Shown: piece after piece, positions 43,602 through 52,869 of the stretch
Layout: every line of letters starts with the position of its first letter
How positions within the stretch are numbered: the stretch's first letter is position 1
DNA from: CALODP01 sp942492055
GTDB lineage: Bacteria > Bacteroidota > Ignavibacteria > Ignavibacteriales > Melioribacteraceae
Length of the DNA: 64,000 nucleotides
NCBI GenBank assembly: GCA_942492055.1
Contig: CALODP010000026.1
Span: 50,449-114,448 of the forward strand
Reading direction: 5' to 3'
Position numbers and translations under genes: made by a program
Notes under the pieces: model-generated
What the model was told of the DNA's origin: nothing
The model's database searches: none
The model's input: only the letters and a program-made list of their open reading frames with translations

Positions 43602-46319
43602 ATGGCCAAGAAACTGAAGGAAGTCCTCGAAAGCGCTGGGATTTCCATGGATCTACAATCAGGCGGAAAGGCCCCTGAGGAATTAACCGATCGTGAGGTG
43701 AAAAGAGAGCCTCATGCCCGTGTAAAGAAATTGAAAGATATCTTTATGGACACATTGTCATCAGCAAATAACGAGTTTACATATTGGTATACTCGTGAAT
43801 ATATGATGCATGATAATGAAATTCCGGTTGTAAGAAGAGCAATGGCACTGAAGACAGCTTTTTCACATTTATCACCAATAATATATCCGGGTGAATTACT
43901 TGTAATGCATAAAGCGTCATATTTCAGAGGTTCATTCCCGATGCCTTGGTTATCGGAAGGATTCTACATGGCTCATGAAGATGAGTTTTATCAGGAAGCT
44001 CTTAAAAGAGGATCAGCTTCGGTAGATGAGCACTCAAAATTCGGCCAGGGTGGCGGAAACGTTACACAGAGTTTCGGTAAGGTTGTATCAATTGCCGGAA
44101 AATTTGGTATGCGTAACGAAGAGATTCCAGCACTATTGAAACTCGCGAAAATGTGGTATGGAAAATCTGTTGACGATTTGGGTAACAAATATGAAAAAAT
44201 GGTTCCCGAATACAAAACAAAAGAACAAATAATGAGAAGCATTATTTGTATGTTCGATTCCGGATTTACATTACCTCAGGGTCGTGAAGTTATCAACTAT
44301 TATTATCCTCTCGAATATGGTTTTGATGGCATTATTGAAATAGCCAAAGAGATGAAAGATAAAGTTGCCGGTAAAGCAGATGGCGACGGTATGGTTGGAA
44401 TGAACAGATTGTATAACTACGAAGCTGTTATTTTGGTTATCGAAGGTATGCAAAAATGGATAGGCAACTACGCCAAAGAAGCCAGAAGATTAGAAGGCAT
44501 TACCAAAGACGCAAAACAGAAAGAAGAATATAAAACTATCGCCGAAACATTGGAATGGATAGAGCACAAAGCTCCGAGAACATTCCGTGAAGCATTCCAG
44601 ATGATAGAAACATTACATCTCGGCGTATTGAACGAAGACGCTATTTCCGGTCTTTCTCCTGGAAGAATCGGACAGGTTCTTTATCCATATTTCGAACAAG
44701 ATATTGAAGCAGGAAGAATTACCGAAGACGAAGTACTCGAATTATTGGAATTAGACAGAATCGTTAAGACATCAATCGATTGTTTCGCGTCGACCGGTGT
44801 TGTAGGTGGTGTACTTTCCGGTAATACATTCAACACCGTTTCCGTTGGTGGTGTAGATAAATACGGAAAATCAGCAGTAAATCGTTTGGAATATTTGATA
44901 TTGGAAGCCGGGGCAAACAACGCAATGCCACAGTCGACAATAGCTTTGTTGTACGACGAAAAACTTCCGGAAGATTTCTTGATGTTAGCTATGGAAGTGA
45001 TCAAGAGTGGTGCCGGATACCCTGCCTTCATGAATGCACCTATTGCTCATGAATTTTTGATGAGACAATACGGACAAGAGGGAATGAATATCGACGACGC
45101 TCGCGCATGGGCAATCGGCGGTTGTTTGGAAACTTCTCCTTGCGTTTGGAAAGCATTGCATTTGAACGGAAAAGAATATTGGATTCCTGGTGGTGCCGGA
45201 CAGCCTACTAGTGTTGGTGTTCACTTTGTTTCCATGCCAAAAGTATTGGAATTGGTATTGTTCAACGGAACAGACCCGAGAACACAAGAAAAAGTATACG
45301 AACCACATAACAGAAAACTTGAAACCTACGAAGAAGTTTGGGATCAGTTCAAACTCTACTGGCAAAAGACTTGCGAAGTTCTCGCATGGACAAACAACAT
45401 CCAGCATGATGTTTGGAGAAAGAACAATATGGGTATCCTAAACTCATTGATGAAACCTGATTGTTTGGATACAGGTCACTTAATCAACGAATTAGGTTAC
45501 AGATATAACGGTACATTCAACATAGAAAGTGCCGGAACAATTACTACAGTTAACTCTTTGGCAGCCCTAAAGAAACTTGTTTTCGAAGAGAAAGAAATTT
45601 CTTTGGATGAAATGAAACAAGCAATATTGGAAAACTTCGGTTTCAAAGATGCTCGTGAAGTTAACTCATTCTCATTGGCAGATCAGGAGAAGAAAGAAGA
45701 TAACTCAGCCGATAAATGGGAAAAACTACATTTTAGTGTATTGCAGGCTCCTAAATATGGTAATGACGACAATTATGTAGATCAGATATTACTCGATTGG
45801 GAAAACTTCTTCTGCGAAGACGCCAGAGATTACGAATCACTATATGGCTTGAACATGTATCCTTGCCAGATTTCAGTATCAACTCATGGCGCTATGGGAT
45901 CTGCAACATTGGCTACCGCAGACGGACGTCTATCCGGAACCACATTCGCGGACGCGTCACTATCAGCGTTCCCGGGAACAGACAGAAACGGTCCTTTCGC
46001 GTTGTTGAATTCAGCCGCTATCTGGGATCATTCGAAATCACAGAACTCCCAGTTGAACATAAAGATCCATCCTTCCGCTATCAGAGGAATAGAAGGATCG
46101 AAGAAACTGCTCGATCTTACCAGAGCATACATGAGAAAAGGTGGTTTCCATGTTCAGTATAACATTGTTGACTCTAAGGTTCTAAAAGACGCTCAGGATC
46201 ATCCTGAAAACTATCGTGATCTTATGGTACGTGTTGCCGGATTTACCCAGTACTGGGTTGAGATCGGTAAATCCGTACAAGACGAATTGATTGCAAGAAC
46301 AGAATATGAAGGAGTATAA
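43602..46319 (+). CDS. hpdB: 4-hydroxyphenylacetate decarboxylase, large glycyl radical subunit
   Basis: 905 residues, as in known HpdB (about 900). The enzyme converts 4-hydroxyphenylacetate to p-cresol and CO2 by radical chemistry, without oxygen. The thiyl motif GCLE gives Cys508 and Glu510. His541 (GVHF) and Glu642 (FNIES) follow, and Ser349 sits in DAIS. As I recall the clostridial enzyme, its active-site residues are Ser344, Cys503, Glu505, His536 and Glu637, so all five are kept with one constant offset of five. The glycyl radical loop is RVAGFTQYW with Gly880. This pattern separates it from pyruvate formate-lyase, choline lyase and benzylsuccinate synthase. It is followed after 3 bp by hpdC. 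Oxygen sensitivity implies an anaerobic phase in the host. Confidence 0.95.
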   Translation: MAKKLKEVLESAGISMDLQSGGKAPEELTDREVKREPHARVKKLKDIFMDTLSSANNEFTYWYTREYMMHDNEIPVVRRAMALKTAFSHLSPIIYPGELLVMHKASYFRGSFPMPWLSEGFYMAHEDEFYQEALKRGSASVDEHSKFGQGGGNVTQSFGKVVSIAGKFGMRNEEIPALLKLAKMWYGKSVDDLGNKYEKMVPEYKTKEQIMRSIICMFDSGFTLPQGREVINYYYPLEYGFDGIIEIAKEMKDKVAGKADGDGMVGMNRLYNYEAVILVIEGMQKWIGNYAKEARRLEGITKDAKQKEEYKTIAETLEWIEHKAPRTFREAFQMIETLHLGVLNEDAISGLSPGRIGQVLYPYFEQDIEAGRITEDEVLELLELDRIVKTSIDCFASTGVVGGVLSGNTFNTVSVGGVDKYGKSAVNRLEYLILEAGANNAMPQSTIALLYDEKLPEDFLMLAMEVIKSGAGYPAFMNAPIAHEFLMRQYGQEGMNIDDARAWAIGGCLETSPCVWKALHLNGKEYWIPGGAGQPTSVGVHFVSMPKVLELVLFNGTDPRTQEKVYEPHNRKLETYEEVWDQFKLYWQKTCEVLAWTNNIQHDVWRKNNMGILNSLMKPDCLDTGHLINELGYRYNGTFNIESAGTITTVNSLAALKKLVFEEKEISLDEMKQAILENFGFKDAREVNSFSLADQEKKEDNSADKWEKLHFSVLQAPKYGNDDNYVDQILLDWENFFCEDARDYESLYGLNMYPCQISVSTHGAMGSATLATADGRLSGTTFADASLSAFPGTDRNGPFALLNSAAIWDHSKSQNSQLNIKIHPSAIRGIEGSKKLLDLTRAYMRKGGFHVQYNIVDSKVLKDAQDHPENYRDLMVRVAGFTQYWVEIGKSVQDELIARTEYEGV

Positions 46320-46322
46320 AAA

Positions 46323-46589
46323 ATGGAAAAATTAACATATAGAGATACTCGTAACTATGCCCCGATTGATGTAACTAAGGGTATAGATCACCTGACAGGT
46401 GAAATAGTAATGGCAGACGCCGAAGCTCCGGAAGGTTACGAAGTAATGCCTAAATGCAAAAACTGCGCAAACTTCAAAGTAGACGGCGAACAGATGGGAA
46501 TATGCGAAGCTTCAATGAACGATCCTAAATTCTTCGCTTATCCTGATATGGTTGCCACAACATGCGGAATGTATAAAGAAGTAAAATAA
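46323..46589 (+). CDS. hpdC: 4-hydroxyphenylacetate decarboxylase small Fe-S subunit
   Basis: 88 residues, adjacent to hpdB. The C-terminal half has Cys45-x2-Cys48, Cys61 and Cys81 (MPKCKNCANF ... GICEAS ... TTCGMY), enough for one [4Fe-4S] cluster. These are the only cysteines. Characterised HpdC, as I recall it, carries a second cluster in the N-terminal half held by a His and three Cys. Here the corresponding stretch (DVTKGIDHLTGEIV ... EAPEGYEV) has none. The subunit stabilises the large subunit and is needed for activity in Clostridia. The family is recognised from its position, size and the conserved MPKCKNC block. Confidence 0.85.
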   Translation: MEKLTYRDTRNYAPIDVTKGIDHLTGEIVMADAEAPEGYEVMPKCKNCANFKVDGEQMGICEASMNDPKFFAYPDMVATTCGMYKEVK

Positions 46590-46630
46590 AGATCCGTTAT
46601 CACGGAGTATAACCTCTCAAATAGATTCTG

Positions 46631-46661
46631 ATTCCCCCGTTTTTGCATAAGGCGGGGGAAT
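46631..46661 (+). terminator. Hairpin between hpdC and the transporter gene
   Basis: ATTCCCCCG pairs with CGGGGGAAT. A weak T tail (TTTATAAAAT) suggests partial termination, which would lower transporter expression relative to hpdBC. Confidence 0.7.
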
Positions 46662-46736
46662 TTATAAAATAATTGTAGAAAATGAGAGGTCTCCGTGAGT
46701 AATATTCTTGTACACATTTTGGAAAAAGGAATTACT

Positions 46737-48035
46737 ATGGATAACACAATATCATTAGATGACAGTAAGGCAAAACGATACGGATGGTCGGTTGTTGCAG
46801 CCTCTTGGTTGGCTGTTTTCTGCTTATTCGGTTACCGAGCTACTTTTGCCATTTTAAAGGGACCTATGAGCGTTGATTTGGGATGGACTCAAGCTCAGGT
46901 AACTTTAGGATATTCCCTCATGATGGTTTTCTATGCCATAACGGCATTTTTCGCCGGGATGATTTTGGATAAATGGGGCACAAAGCCTGTTTACGCGATT
47001 GCCGCGGTTTTCGGCGCTTTGGGCTTTTGGCTCACCAGTATGGTTCACTCTCACTTAGCTTATCTCTTTACATTCGGACTTATTGCCGGAGTCGCTACCG
47101 GTATGTTATGGGTTACATCAACTGTTTCGGTTAGAAAATGGTATGTAGGTAAAACCTACGGAACGATGTGGGGTATAGCTTTTGCCGGAGCTCCGATGGC
47201 TCAGTTTATTTTGGCATATGTAACAAAAGGAGCATTGGCAGACGGCGGAACTGACGCCTGGAGAGGCGCGATGGTTTTATTGGCTGTGATAATGTTCGTT
47301 GCTTTAGTATTAGCGGTTATTTTAGCTAAAAAATCTCCCGAAGCATACGGAATAAAAGCTTTCGGTGAATTACCTACCTCAGGTAACGCAAAAGCCAAAG
47401 CGGAATATGATTGGTCCACAAAAGAGGCCTTCTCAATATATCCTATCTGGGCTGCAATAATAACTTTCTTAGCAGCGATGATGGGGGAGTTCCTTATCTG
47501 GACACAAGTTGTTTCTTATTGGGTAACCGACTTAGGCTGGGCAAGAGACCAGGCTGTTGATATTTACGCTATTATTGGATTGGTAGGTATTTTCTCCATG
47601 CCTCTTATGGGAGTTGTGGCTGACAAAGCTGTACAAAAAATAGGGCATGAAGCAAAAGGTAGAAAATTAATGTTGATAATCGGGCCTCTGACCGGCGCGG
47701 TTGCCTGTTTATTCTTACTTGCCTCATCTGTTTCGGTAGGTTGGGCTTATGTAGCCTGCGTAATCTTCGCTATCTATTGGGCGATAGTTCCGGGGGGTGT
47801 TGTAGGGTATACCGGTGCTATTTACGGAAGAAAAACTTTAGGAAAAATTTGGGGATTAGCCACATTGATTGTAATGGGTGTAGGTCCTTTCATGGGGTCG
47901 TTTATAGGCGGCTTGCTAAAAGATATTTCCGGAAGCTATACATATTCGATTTATTATGCGTTAGGTTCATTTATTTTGGCAATCATCTTGGCTTTCTCCT
48001 TACCCCTTGCCGCCAAGCCAAAAGATGAAAAATAA
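46737..48035 (+). CDS. MFS transporter (OFA/oxalate-formate antiporter-like), probable aryl-acetate permease
   Basis: 432 residues with 12 predicted membrane helices. The N-terminus WSVVAASWLAVFCLFGYRATFAILKGPMSVDLGWTQAQVTLGYSL and the central loop structure fit the OFA branch of the major facilitator superfamily, whose members carry carboxylates. In the hpd operon the likely cargo is 4-hydroxyphenylacetate (import), possibly coupled to efflux. ATG 46737 is chosen because AAAAAGGA lies upstream; a GTG frame from 46695 is less likely. The family is firm; the substrate is inferred. Confidence 0.85.
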   Translation: MDNTISLDDSKAKRYGWSVVAASWLAVFCLFGYRATFAILKGPMSVDLGWTQAQVTLGYSLMMVFYAITAFFAGMILDKWGTKPVYAIAAVFGALGFWLTSMVHSHLAYLFTFGLIAGVATGMLWVTSTVSVRKWYVGKTYGTMWGIAFAGAPMAQFILAYVTKGALADGGTDAWRGAMVLLAVIMFVALVLAVILAKKSPEAYGIKAFGELPTSGNAKAKAEYDWSTKEAFSIYPIWAAIITFLAAMMGEFLIWTQVVSYWVTDLGWARDQAVDIYAIIGLVGIFSMPLMGVVADKAVQKIGHEAKGRKLMLIIGPLTGAVACLFLLASSVSVGWAYVACVIFAIYWAIVPGGVVGYTGAIYGRKTLGKIWGLATLIVMGVGPFMGSFIGGLLKDISGSYTYSIYYALGSFILAIILAFSLPLAAKPKDEK

Positions 48036-48087
48036 GATATTACTTGTATATGCGAAATTTTGATGAAGCTTCTATTAGGTGACACTT

Positions 48088-48113
48088 ATCCCTCTCCGAT
48101 TTCGGGGAGGGAT
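48088..48113 (+). terminator. Hairpin between transporter and hpdA
   Basis: ATCCCTCTCCG pairs with CGGGGAGGGAT (one G-U). The T tail is poor, so it may be an attenuator or an RNA-processing stem. Confidence 0.6.
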
Positions 48114-48166
48114 ATAAATGTATAGGGAAGGAGTCGGGATTTCGCTGATAATGTAAAGGAGCAGAA

Positions 48167-49135
48167 ATGAATTCAGAACAGATAAAATCTACGGAATGCT
48201 CTTCCGGGGAACCAATGGGATTGATCTTCGATGTGCAAGGTCATTCCGTGCATGACGGCCCCGGAACCAGAACTACTCTTTTCTTTAACGGGTGTCCTCT
48301 TAATTGCATTTGGTGTTGTAATCCCGAGGGATTATTCCACAAGCAAGTAATGATGTATAAGGAATCGAAATGTGTTTGTTGCGGAAAATGTATTGAAGCA
48401 TGTCCTCACGGAGCAATTACCGTAGTAAACGGAAAGCTTAAACACGACAGAAATAAATGCGCTACATGTACTACATTCGAATGTGTGAAAACATGTTTTC
48501 ACGAGGGATCGGAGATTAGCGGAAAGTATTATTCGGTAGAAGATTTGATGACGATCTTTAGACGAGACAGACAGTTTTGGGGAAGTCGCGGTGGAGTCTC
48601 TTTGAGTGGGGGAGAACCCCTTTATCAAAAAGATTTCATATTGAAATTACTGAAAGAATGTAAGAAAGCTTATATACACGTTGCGGTGGAAACTACTTCC
48701 TGCCTGGCAACCGATTATTTCATGGAAGCAATGAACTACATCGAGTGGGTCTTTACCGATATCAAACATATGGATACGGAGAAGCATAAAAAGCTTACCG
48801 GCGTAGGGAATGAATTGATTTTAAAGAACATTAAAACTCTTGCCGAAAAAGAGGATTGGGACGGATTTATTGTCCCTAGAATTCCGATTATTCCGGGGAA
48901 AAACGATTCGGAAAAGAATATCCGGGAAACCGCTCAGTTCGTTAGAGAGATAGGGCTTGAGGTTATTAACATTCTACCGTTCCACAGGTTAGGGGAATCG
49001 AAGTATCGTCAACTCGGGACTACTTATCAATTTGCCGAACAAGCTCCCCCTACTGAAGCGCAAATGATTCGACACAAAAGAATCATCGAAGAAGAAGGGT
49101 TGATATGTTTTATCGGTTATGAAACTCCTTTCTAA
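48167..49135 (+). CDS. hpdA: Glycyl radical enzyme activase for HpdB (radical SAM)
   Basis: 322 residues. The radical SAM cluster motif Cx3Cx2C is CPLNCIWC (Cys43, Cys47, Cys50), placed after a HSVHDGPGTRTTLFF start typical of the PFL-activase group. An inserted bis-[4Fe-4S] ferredoxin-like domain follows: Cx2Cx2Cx3C in CVCCGKCIEACPHG and CATC...CVKTC. The SAM-binding GGEP motif is SLSGGEPL. It would abstract the hydrogen from Gly880 of HpdB. AAAGGAG precedes the ATG. The order hpdB-hpdC-transporter-hpdA differs from the compact clostridial hpdBCA order only by the inserted transporter. Confidence 0.92.
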   Translation: MNSEQIKSTECSSGEPMGLIFDVQGHSVHDGPGTRTTLFFNGCPLNCIWCCNPEGLFHKQVMMYKESKCVCCGKCIEACPHGAITVVNGKLKHDRNKCATCTTFECVKTCFHEGSEISGKYYSVEDLMTIFRRDRQFWGSRGGVSLSGGEPLYQKDFILKLLKECKKAYIHVAVETTSCLATDYFMEAMNYIEWVFTDIKHMDTEKHKKLTGVGNELILKNIKTLAEKEDWDGFIVPRIPIIPGKNDSEKNIRETAQFVREIGLEVINILPFHRLGESKYRQLGTTYQFAEQAPPTEAQMIRHKRIIEEEGLICFIGYETPF

Positions 49136-49492
49136 TAAGGAGTCAGTTTATTTTGAAAGGTTGGTGATTTGTAAGGATACGATTCGAATGTTGTTGAAAT
49201 GATGTTCGCCCTTTGTGATGCTGTCAACTTAGCAGAATAGATCGCAAGTTAGATAAGGAATCTAAGGAGTGTTTCGAGCAATGTAAAGTGTTCCCCGAGC
49301 GGAGTCGAGGGGAGAAATAAAGATGCTTTACTTGATTTTACGCTTACTTCCATGGAGAGTAAGCATGCTGGTTTGTGAATATTGAAGCATTGTAATTACG
49401 TTGACAGTATTTGAGGCTTGGTGTAATGATTAATCTATAAGGGAATATTTGCTCATTGTCTATTGTGAAGAATAGTATTAAGGAATATCAAA
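49136..49492. other. Intergenic region upstream of the porin gene
   Basis: 357 bp with no gene. It contains an inverted pair GCTTAC/GTAAGC (49349-49367), a GAGCGGAGTCGA word (49297-49308) inside CCCC/GGGG, and TGTCAAC (49222) and GTTGACA (49400) words. I cannot place a promoter. Confidence 0.4.
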
Positions 49493-50818
49493 ATGAAAAA
49501 GTATTGTTTAGTATTGGCGGCTCTTTTCCTTTTCGGAAGCGCGACCCTATTTGCGCAAAACGGGGAAAAGAAATCATCCGATAAACTCAGTTTTAGTTTT
49601 TCCGAAAGATTCAGAATGGTTATGTGGGATAACGCGATTGACCTGGACGAAAACGGAGGGGTAAATCAAAATTTTACCCGCTTCAGAACTTCCTTCGGAG
49701 TGAAATACGCTCCCGATTCCAAATGGGAATTCAATTTGAAGCTTACAAATGAATTCAGAAAATATTTCACCCCTTCCACTGCCGATTTCCACATGAACGA
49801 AATCTTTCTCGATCAGTTTAATCTTAAGTACAAAGGAACTGCCGGAACTCTTACTCTGGGTAGGCAGAATATATTTCTCGGGGAAGGCTTTGTAGTTTTA
49901 GACGGACATCCGGGGGACGGTTCCCGTTCTCCATATTTCAACGGAATTCGCTACGATTGGAAGATTAACCAAAATCATACACTTACCGCTTTGGCCGTTT
50001 ATCAGCCGGACGAAGATTTTCTGCCGGTAATTAACGGAAAAGATATTGATAAAGCCTTCCAAGGAGAGGATTCTTATCAGTTAGTAGAGCAATCGGAGCA
50101 AGCGGGAGCTCTTTATTATAACGGCAATTTCGACAAAACGAATCTTCAATCTTATTTCATTTATAAGAAAATTCTTGATGACGGAAAGAAGATTGTACCG
50201 GAATCGAATATCTATACTCTGGGCGCAAGAGTAAAACTGCCGGTAGTTAATAAACTCTCTTTCACCGGAGAAGGGGCATATCAGTTCGGGGACGCAGGCA
50301 ATTTCGATAGGAAAGCCTACGGTGGATACGCATATTTATCCTTCACACCGGAAAGGAAAGAGCTTTATATACCGAAAGGGATTAACCTCGGTGGATTCCT
50401 TCTGAGTGGGGATGATCCTTCCACACCGGAATTGGAAGCGTGGGATCCTCTATTCAGCCGTTGGCCTAAATGGAGCGAATCCCTTATCTACACTTCTTTG
50501 AAAGAGAATCGCGGAAAGGTAGCTTACTGGAACAACATGACCGCGATTTATCTCCAGACCAATTTTAATCTCGGGGATGGTTTCGGGCTCGATTTGAATT
50601 ATTACCAACTATTCGCCCCCGAAGAGACAAACACTACGGCATTCCTAAGTGGCGACGGAACTAATCGTGGCGGATTGATAGTAAGCAAGTTGAAATATAA
50701 GATCAGCGAGAATGTTTCCGGGCATATTGTTTGGGAACACTTCAATCCGGGAGATTTCTATTTCAAGGGAGCCGATGAGTTCGACTGGGCAAGAATGGAG
50801 TTTCTATTTAAAATATAG
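49493..50818 (+). CDS. Alginate-export-type outer-membrane porin
   Basis: 441 residues. Signal peptide (LVLAALFLFGSATLFAQ). The mature part is an 18-strand-type barrel of the alginate_exp family: RFRMVMWDNAIDL, FNLKYKGTAGTLTLGRQNIFLGEGFVVLDGHPGDGSRSPYFNGIRYDWKI. It ends with DWARMEFLFKI, a C-terminal barrel strand with terminal hydrophobics. Barrels of this group transport small organic acids or polysaccharides. Its place behind hpdA suggests it lets the substrate or p-cresol cross the outer membrane. A terminator follows. Confidence 0.85.
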   Translation: MKKYCLVLAALFLFGSATLFAQNGEKKSSDKLSFSFSERFRMVMWDNAIDLDENGGVNQNFTRFRTSFGVKYAPDSKWEFNLKLTNEFRKYFTPSTADFHMNEIFLDQFNLKYKGTAGTLTLGRQNIFLGEGFVVLDGHPGDGSRSPYFNGIRYDWKINQNHTLTALAVYQPDEDFLPVINGKDIDKAFQGEDSYQLVEQSEQAGALYYNGNFDKTNLQSYFIYKKILDDGKKIVPESNIYTLGARVKLPVVNKLSFTGEGAYQFGDAGNFDRKAYGGYAYLSFTPERKELYIPKGINLGGFLLSGDDPSTPELEAWDPLFSRWPKWSESLIYTSLKENRGKVAYWNNMTAIYLQTNFNLGDGFGLDLNYYQLFAPEETNTTAFLSGDGTNRGGLIVSKLKYKISENVSGHIVWEHFNPGDFYFKGADEFDWARMEFLFKI

Positions 50819-50877
50819 CTCAATGGAATGAATAATTCCGTGTTGTTTCCCCGGCTCATTTAAGATGAGGCCATCAT

Positions 50878-50922
50878 AAAGGCAATTATTCTTTTCTAGT
50901 GAAAGGGTGATTGCCTTTTTTT
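50878..50922 (+). terminator. Terminator after porin
   Basis: AAAGGCAAT/ATTGCCTTT followed by TTTTTAT. Confidence 0.85.
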
Positions 50923-50946
50923 ATAACGTAACTTAGGAAGGATATT

Positions 50947-51510
50947 ATGGAAAGAAATAATTTCGAAAACGAACGATTGATAGATAACATAATAAATCTC
51001 GAATGGGAAATGTTTCGTAATGTGAAGGCTTCGGAGCCTAATTCGTGTCAGGAGAATGAAAAGACTTTCCGCATGATGAGATGGATGAGCTATTCGGTTT
51101 TGCCGGAGAGCTTGCTGCGTGAGATTTTGAACAGTATAAATCAGGCTACCATCGATAACAGAAACCTGATGACCGAAAAGTACGCTAGGATGGGGAACCA
51201 GATTCCGCCATTGAACGAGAGTCCTCTGATTGAGGAATGTGTTGAGGCTGAGGATGGAATGATGAGGGAAGTGGTTGAGAAATATCCCGCTACCTTTTTA
51301 GGGCATAGTCCGGGATTCGGGAATTATCTGAAATGTGAGCTTGAAACCTATTCCGAATTAGCTTTGAAGGGATACCACCGGTTCCTGACCGAGGCGAGAG
51401 AGAAGGGAGAAAATATTGTTGAGATGAGATACGATAATCTTTTCCGCAGAATGGGCTACGCTTCGATAGCGGATCGGGAGAAGAAGGAGAGAGCAAAAGG
51501 AAGAAATTAA
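50947..51510 (+). CDS. DUF4125-like protein next to the hpd locus
   Basis: 187 residues, soluble. The early block IINLEWEMFRNVKASEPNSCQENEKTFRMMRWMSYSVL matches, from memory, the DUF4125 pattern (EW.MF..V......SCQ...TF..MR). NLMTEKYARMGNQIPP is a second conserved stretch. Members are found mostly in anaerobes; the function is not known. It is 128 bp behind the porin gene but after a terminator, so it has its own unit. A conserved Cys and several Tyr are present. Confidence 0.6.
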   Translation: MERNNFENERLIDNIINLEWEMFRNVKASEPNSCQENEKTFRMMRWMSYSVLPESLLREILNSINQATIDNRNLMTEKYARMGNQIPPLNESPLIEECVEAEDGMMREVVEKYPATFLGHSPGFGNYLKCELETYSELALKGYHRFLTEAREKGENIVEMRYDNLFRRMGYASIADREKKERAKGRN

Positions 51511-51513
51511 TAT

Positions 51514-51540
51514 AAGCCTCGGTGATAATCCGGGGCTTTC
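51514..51540 (+). terminator. Terminator
   Basis: AAGCCTCGG pairs with CCGGGGCTT, followed by TTC. Modest T tail. Confidence 0.65.
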
Positions 51541-52048
51541 GGATTTGCAATCACGACAAAGTCGGGGTGCCGAACCATTGGTAGATTGGTGTTTGGAGCA
51601 CAGCTTTTGGGTTTGTTTATGAGGGGCTATAAATCTCATTTTGAATTTGTTTAGTCTTTGTGATTGTACTAAGTGGTGTACTTTTGTCTTGCTGCGTCAG
51701 TGGCCGCACAGGCACAAAAGTACCAAAAAGTCAAGACTGTAAAAGAATCTCCTGAAATTCCACTCACTTCGCTAAAAGAGATAAACTCGCGGAACAAAGA
51801 ACGTTCCACTCAAACAGTATCTCTTTTTTACGCTCAGCTCGTATAATTTCCGAGACGGAGATTCTTTTAATGTCGGGGAGGAAAAGAGAAAAATGAAAGG
51901 ATGCACTACTGAGGTTTAATGCTATCTTTGAACATTGGTATATAGTTGAATTAATTAATACAATAGTTTAAATTGAGGATGTGATTGATACGTTTGTTGT
52001 GAGGGGAAAATTTATTAATTCTCTAAAATTATATGCTATGTAGCCAAT
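51541..52048. other. Gene-free stretch with a dispersed-repeat element
   Basis: About 510 bp. 51678-51723 is an inverted repeat GTACTTTTGT ... ACAAAAGTAC. It runs into AAAAAGTCAAGACTGTAAAAG and CCTGAAATTC, words that recur at 56190-56215 (AGATCAAGACAGTAAAG, CCTGAATTTC). CTTTTGTCTTG also recurs at 57433. It looks like one member of a small dispersed family. Confidence 0.5.
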
Positions 52049-52540
52049 ATGAAAAATAAGATTAAAATAATATTAGATGTAGCCAAGTTCTTTATTTTCT
52101 TTTTTATTTTTGCATTTCTTTTTATTTCGTTGGTCCAAAATTGTGAAGATGAACAAGAGAATAAAAAAATAGCATTTGACTCATTGAAAAAATTAGAGGA
52201 AACAAAGATAGATAGTGTTTATATTATTGACTTAAACAAAATACAAAATATAGAGACATATATGATTTCCGATACTGTTTTGACCAATAAACTGAAAAAG
52301 GAATATTTGAGTCTGGATTATCATTATTCGGGCAATGGGAAACTAACAGGAGATAGGTATCGAATTCAATTGTTTTCGAATTCAAAATTGATAATCGATT
52401 CTAAGATTTATATTAATGGCGTTAGTACGTTAGTTTTAATCATAACAAGAGATTTCGAAGAGTTCAATTTAGAAGGCTATTTGATGATGAATAAAAATAT
52501 TGAGTTTGTAGTTCGTGAAATAATGAAGAATCCATTATAA
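52049..52540 (+). CDS. Hypothetical membrane-anchored protein
   Basis: 163 residues. One N-terminal membrane helix (FFIFFFIFAFLFISLVQNC) is followed by a soluble, charged domain with beta-strands (IDSVYIIDLNKIQ, RYRIQLFSNSKLIIDSKIYINGVSTLVLII). It could be a lipoprotein-like or single-pass protein; family not recognised. The 3' flank repeats that of the lipoprotein gene at 55618-56049. Confidence 0.6.
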   Translation: MKNKIKIILDVAKFFIFFFIFAFLFISLVQNCEDEQENKKIAFDSLKKLEETKIDSVYIIDLNKIQNIETYMISDTVLTNKLKKEYLSLDYHYSGNGKLTGDRYRIQLFSNSKLIIDSKIYINGVSTLVLIITRDFEEFNLEGYLMMNKNIEFVVREIMKNPL

Positions 52541-52550
52541 CTCATCTATA

Positions 52551-52660
52551 TGTAGCTAAAAAGAAAAAATAACTATCTGTTCACGCAAAAGAGAAAAGCA
52601 TAGTAGTTTTCGAAGTGTTGCTATTAGATTGATAGTGTATTTCCGGATGTTAATTTGTTT
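52551..52660 (+). repeat. Imperfect ~105-bp repeat, copy 1
   Basis: It shares GTTGCTATTAGATTGATA and TTCCGGATGT, plus looser AAAAATAA and CCACG/TCACGC words, with 56052-56155. Both copies begin right behind a small hypothetical gene. Confidence 0.55.
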
Positions 52661-52869
52661 TAAGGCGTCAGTGGGCGCATGCTTACTGTCTCGGATCCGG
52701 CCGTGACGGGAGCGGAGTCGAAGTAAGCTTACGAAAAGAAGTTAATGTTATTCCGAAATCCAGGATTTCTCGCCAAACTTACATGTTGGTTCTATAATTA
52801 GTTTGATGAACCAGATGGAATGCCAAAAATTCCGCTAAATTACCATATTTGCTTAAAACGGAAGACTAG

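Noticed and set aside
43602..46319. Benzylsuccinate synthase, choline lyase or pyruvate formate-lyase
   Set aside because: The small 88-residue Fe-S partner, the GCLE thiyl loop, the His541 and Glu642 positions and the RVAGFTQYW radical loop all fit HpdB and not these families.
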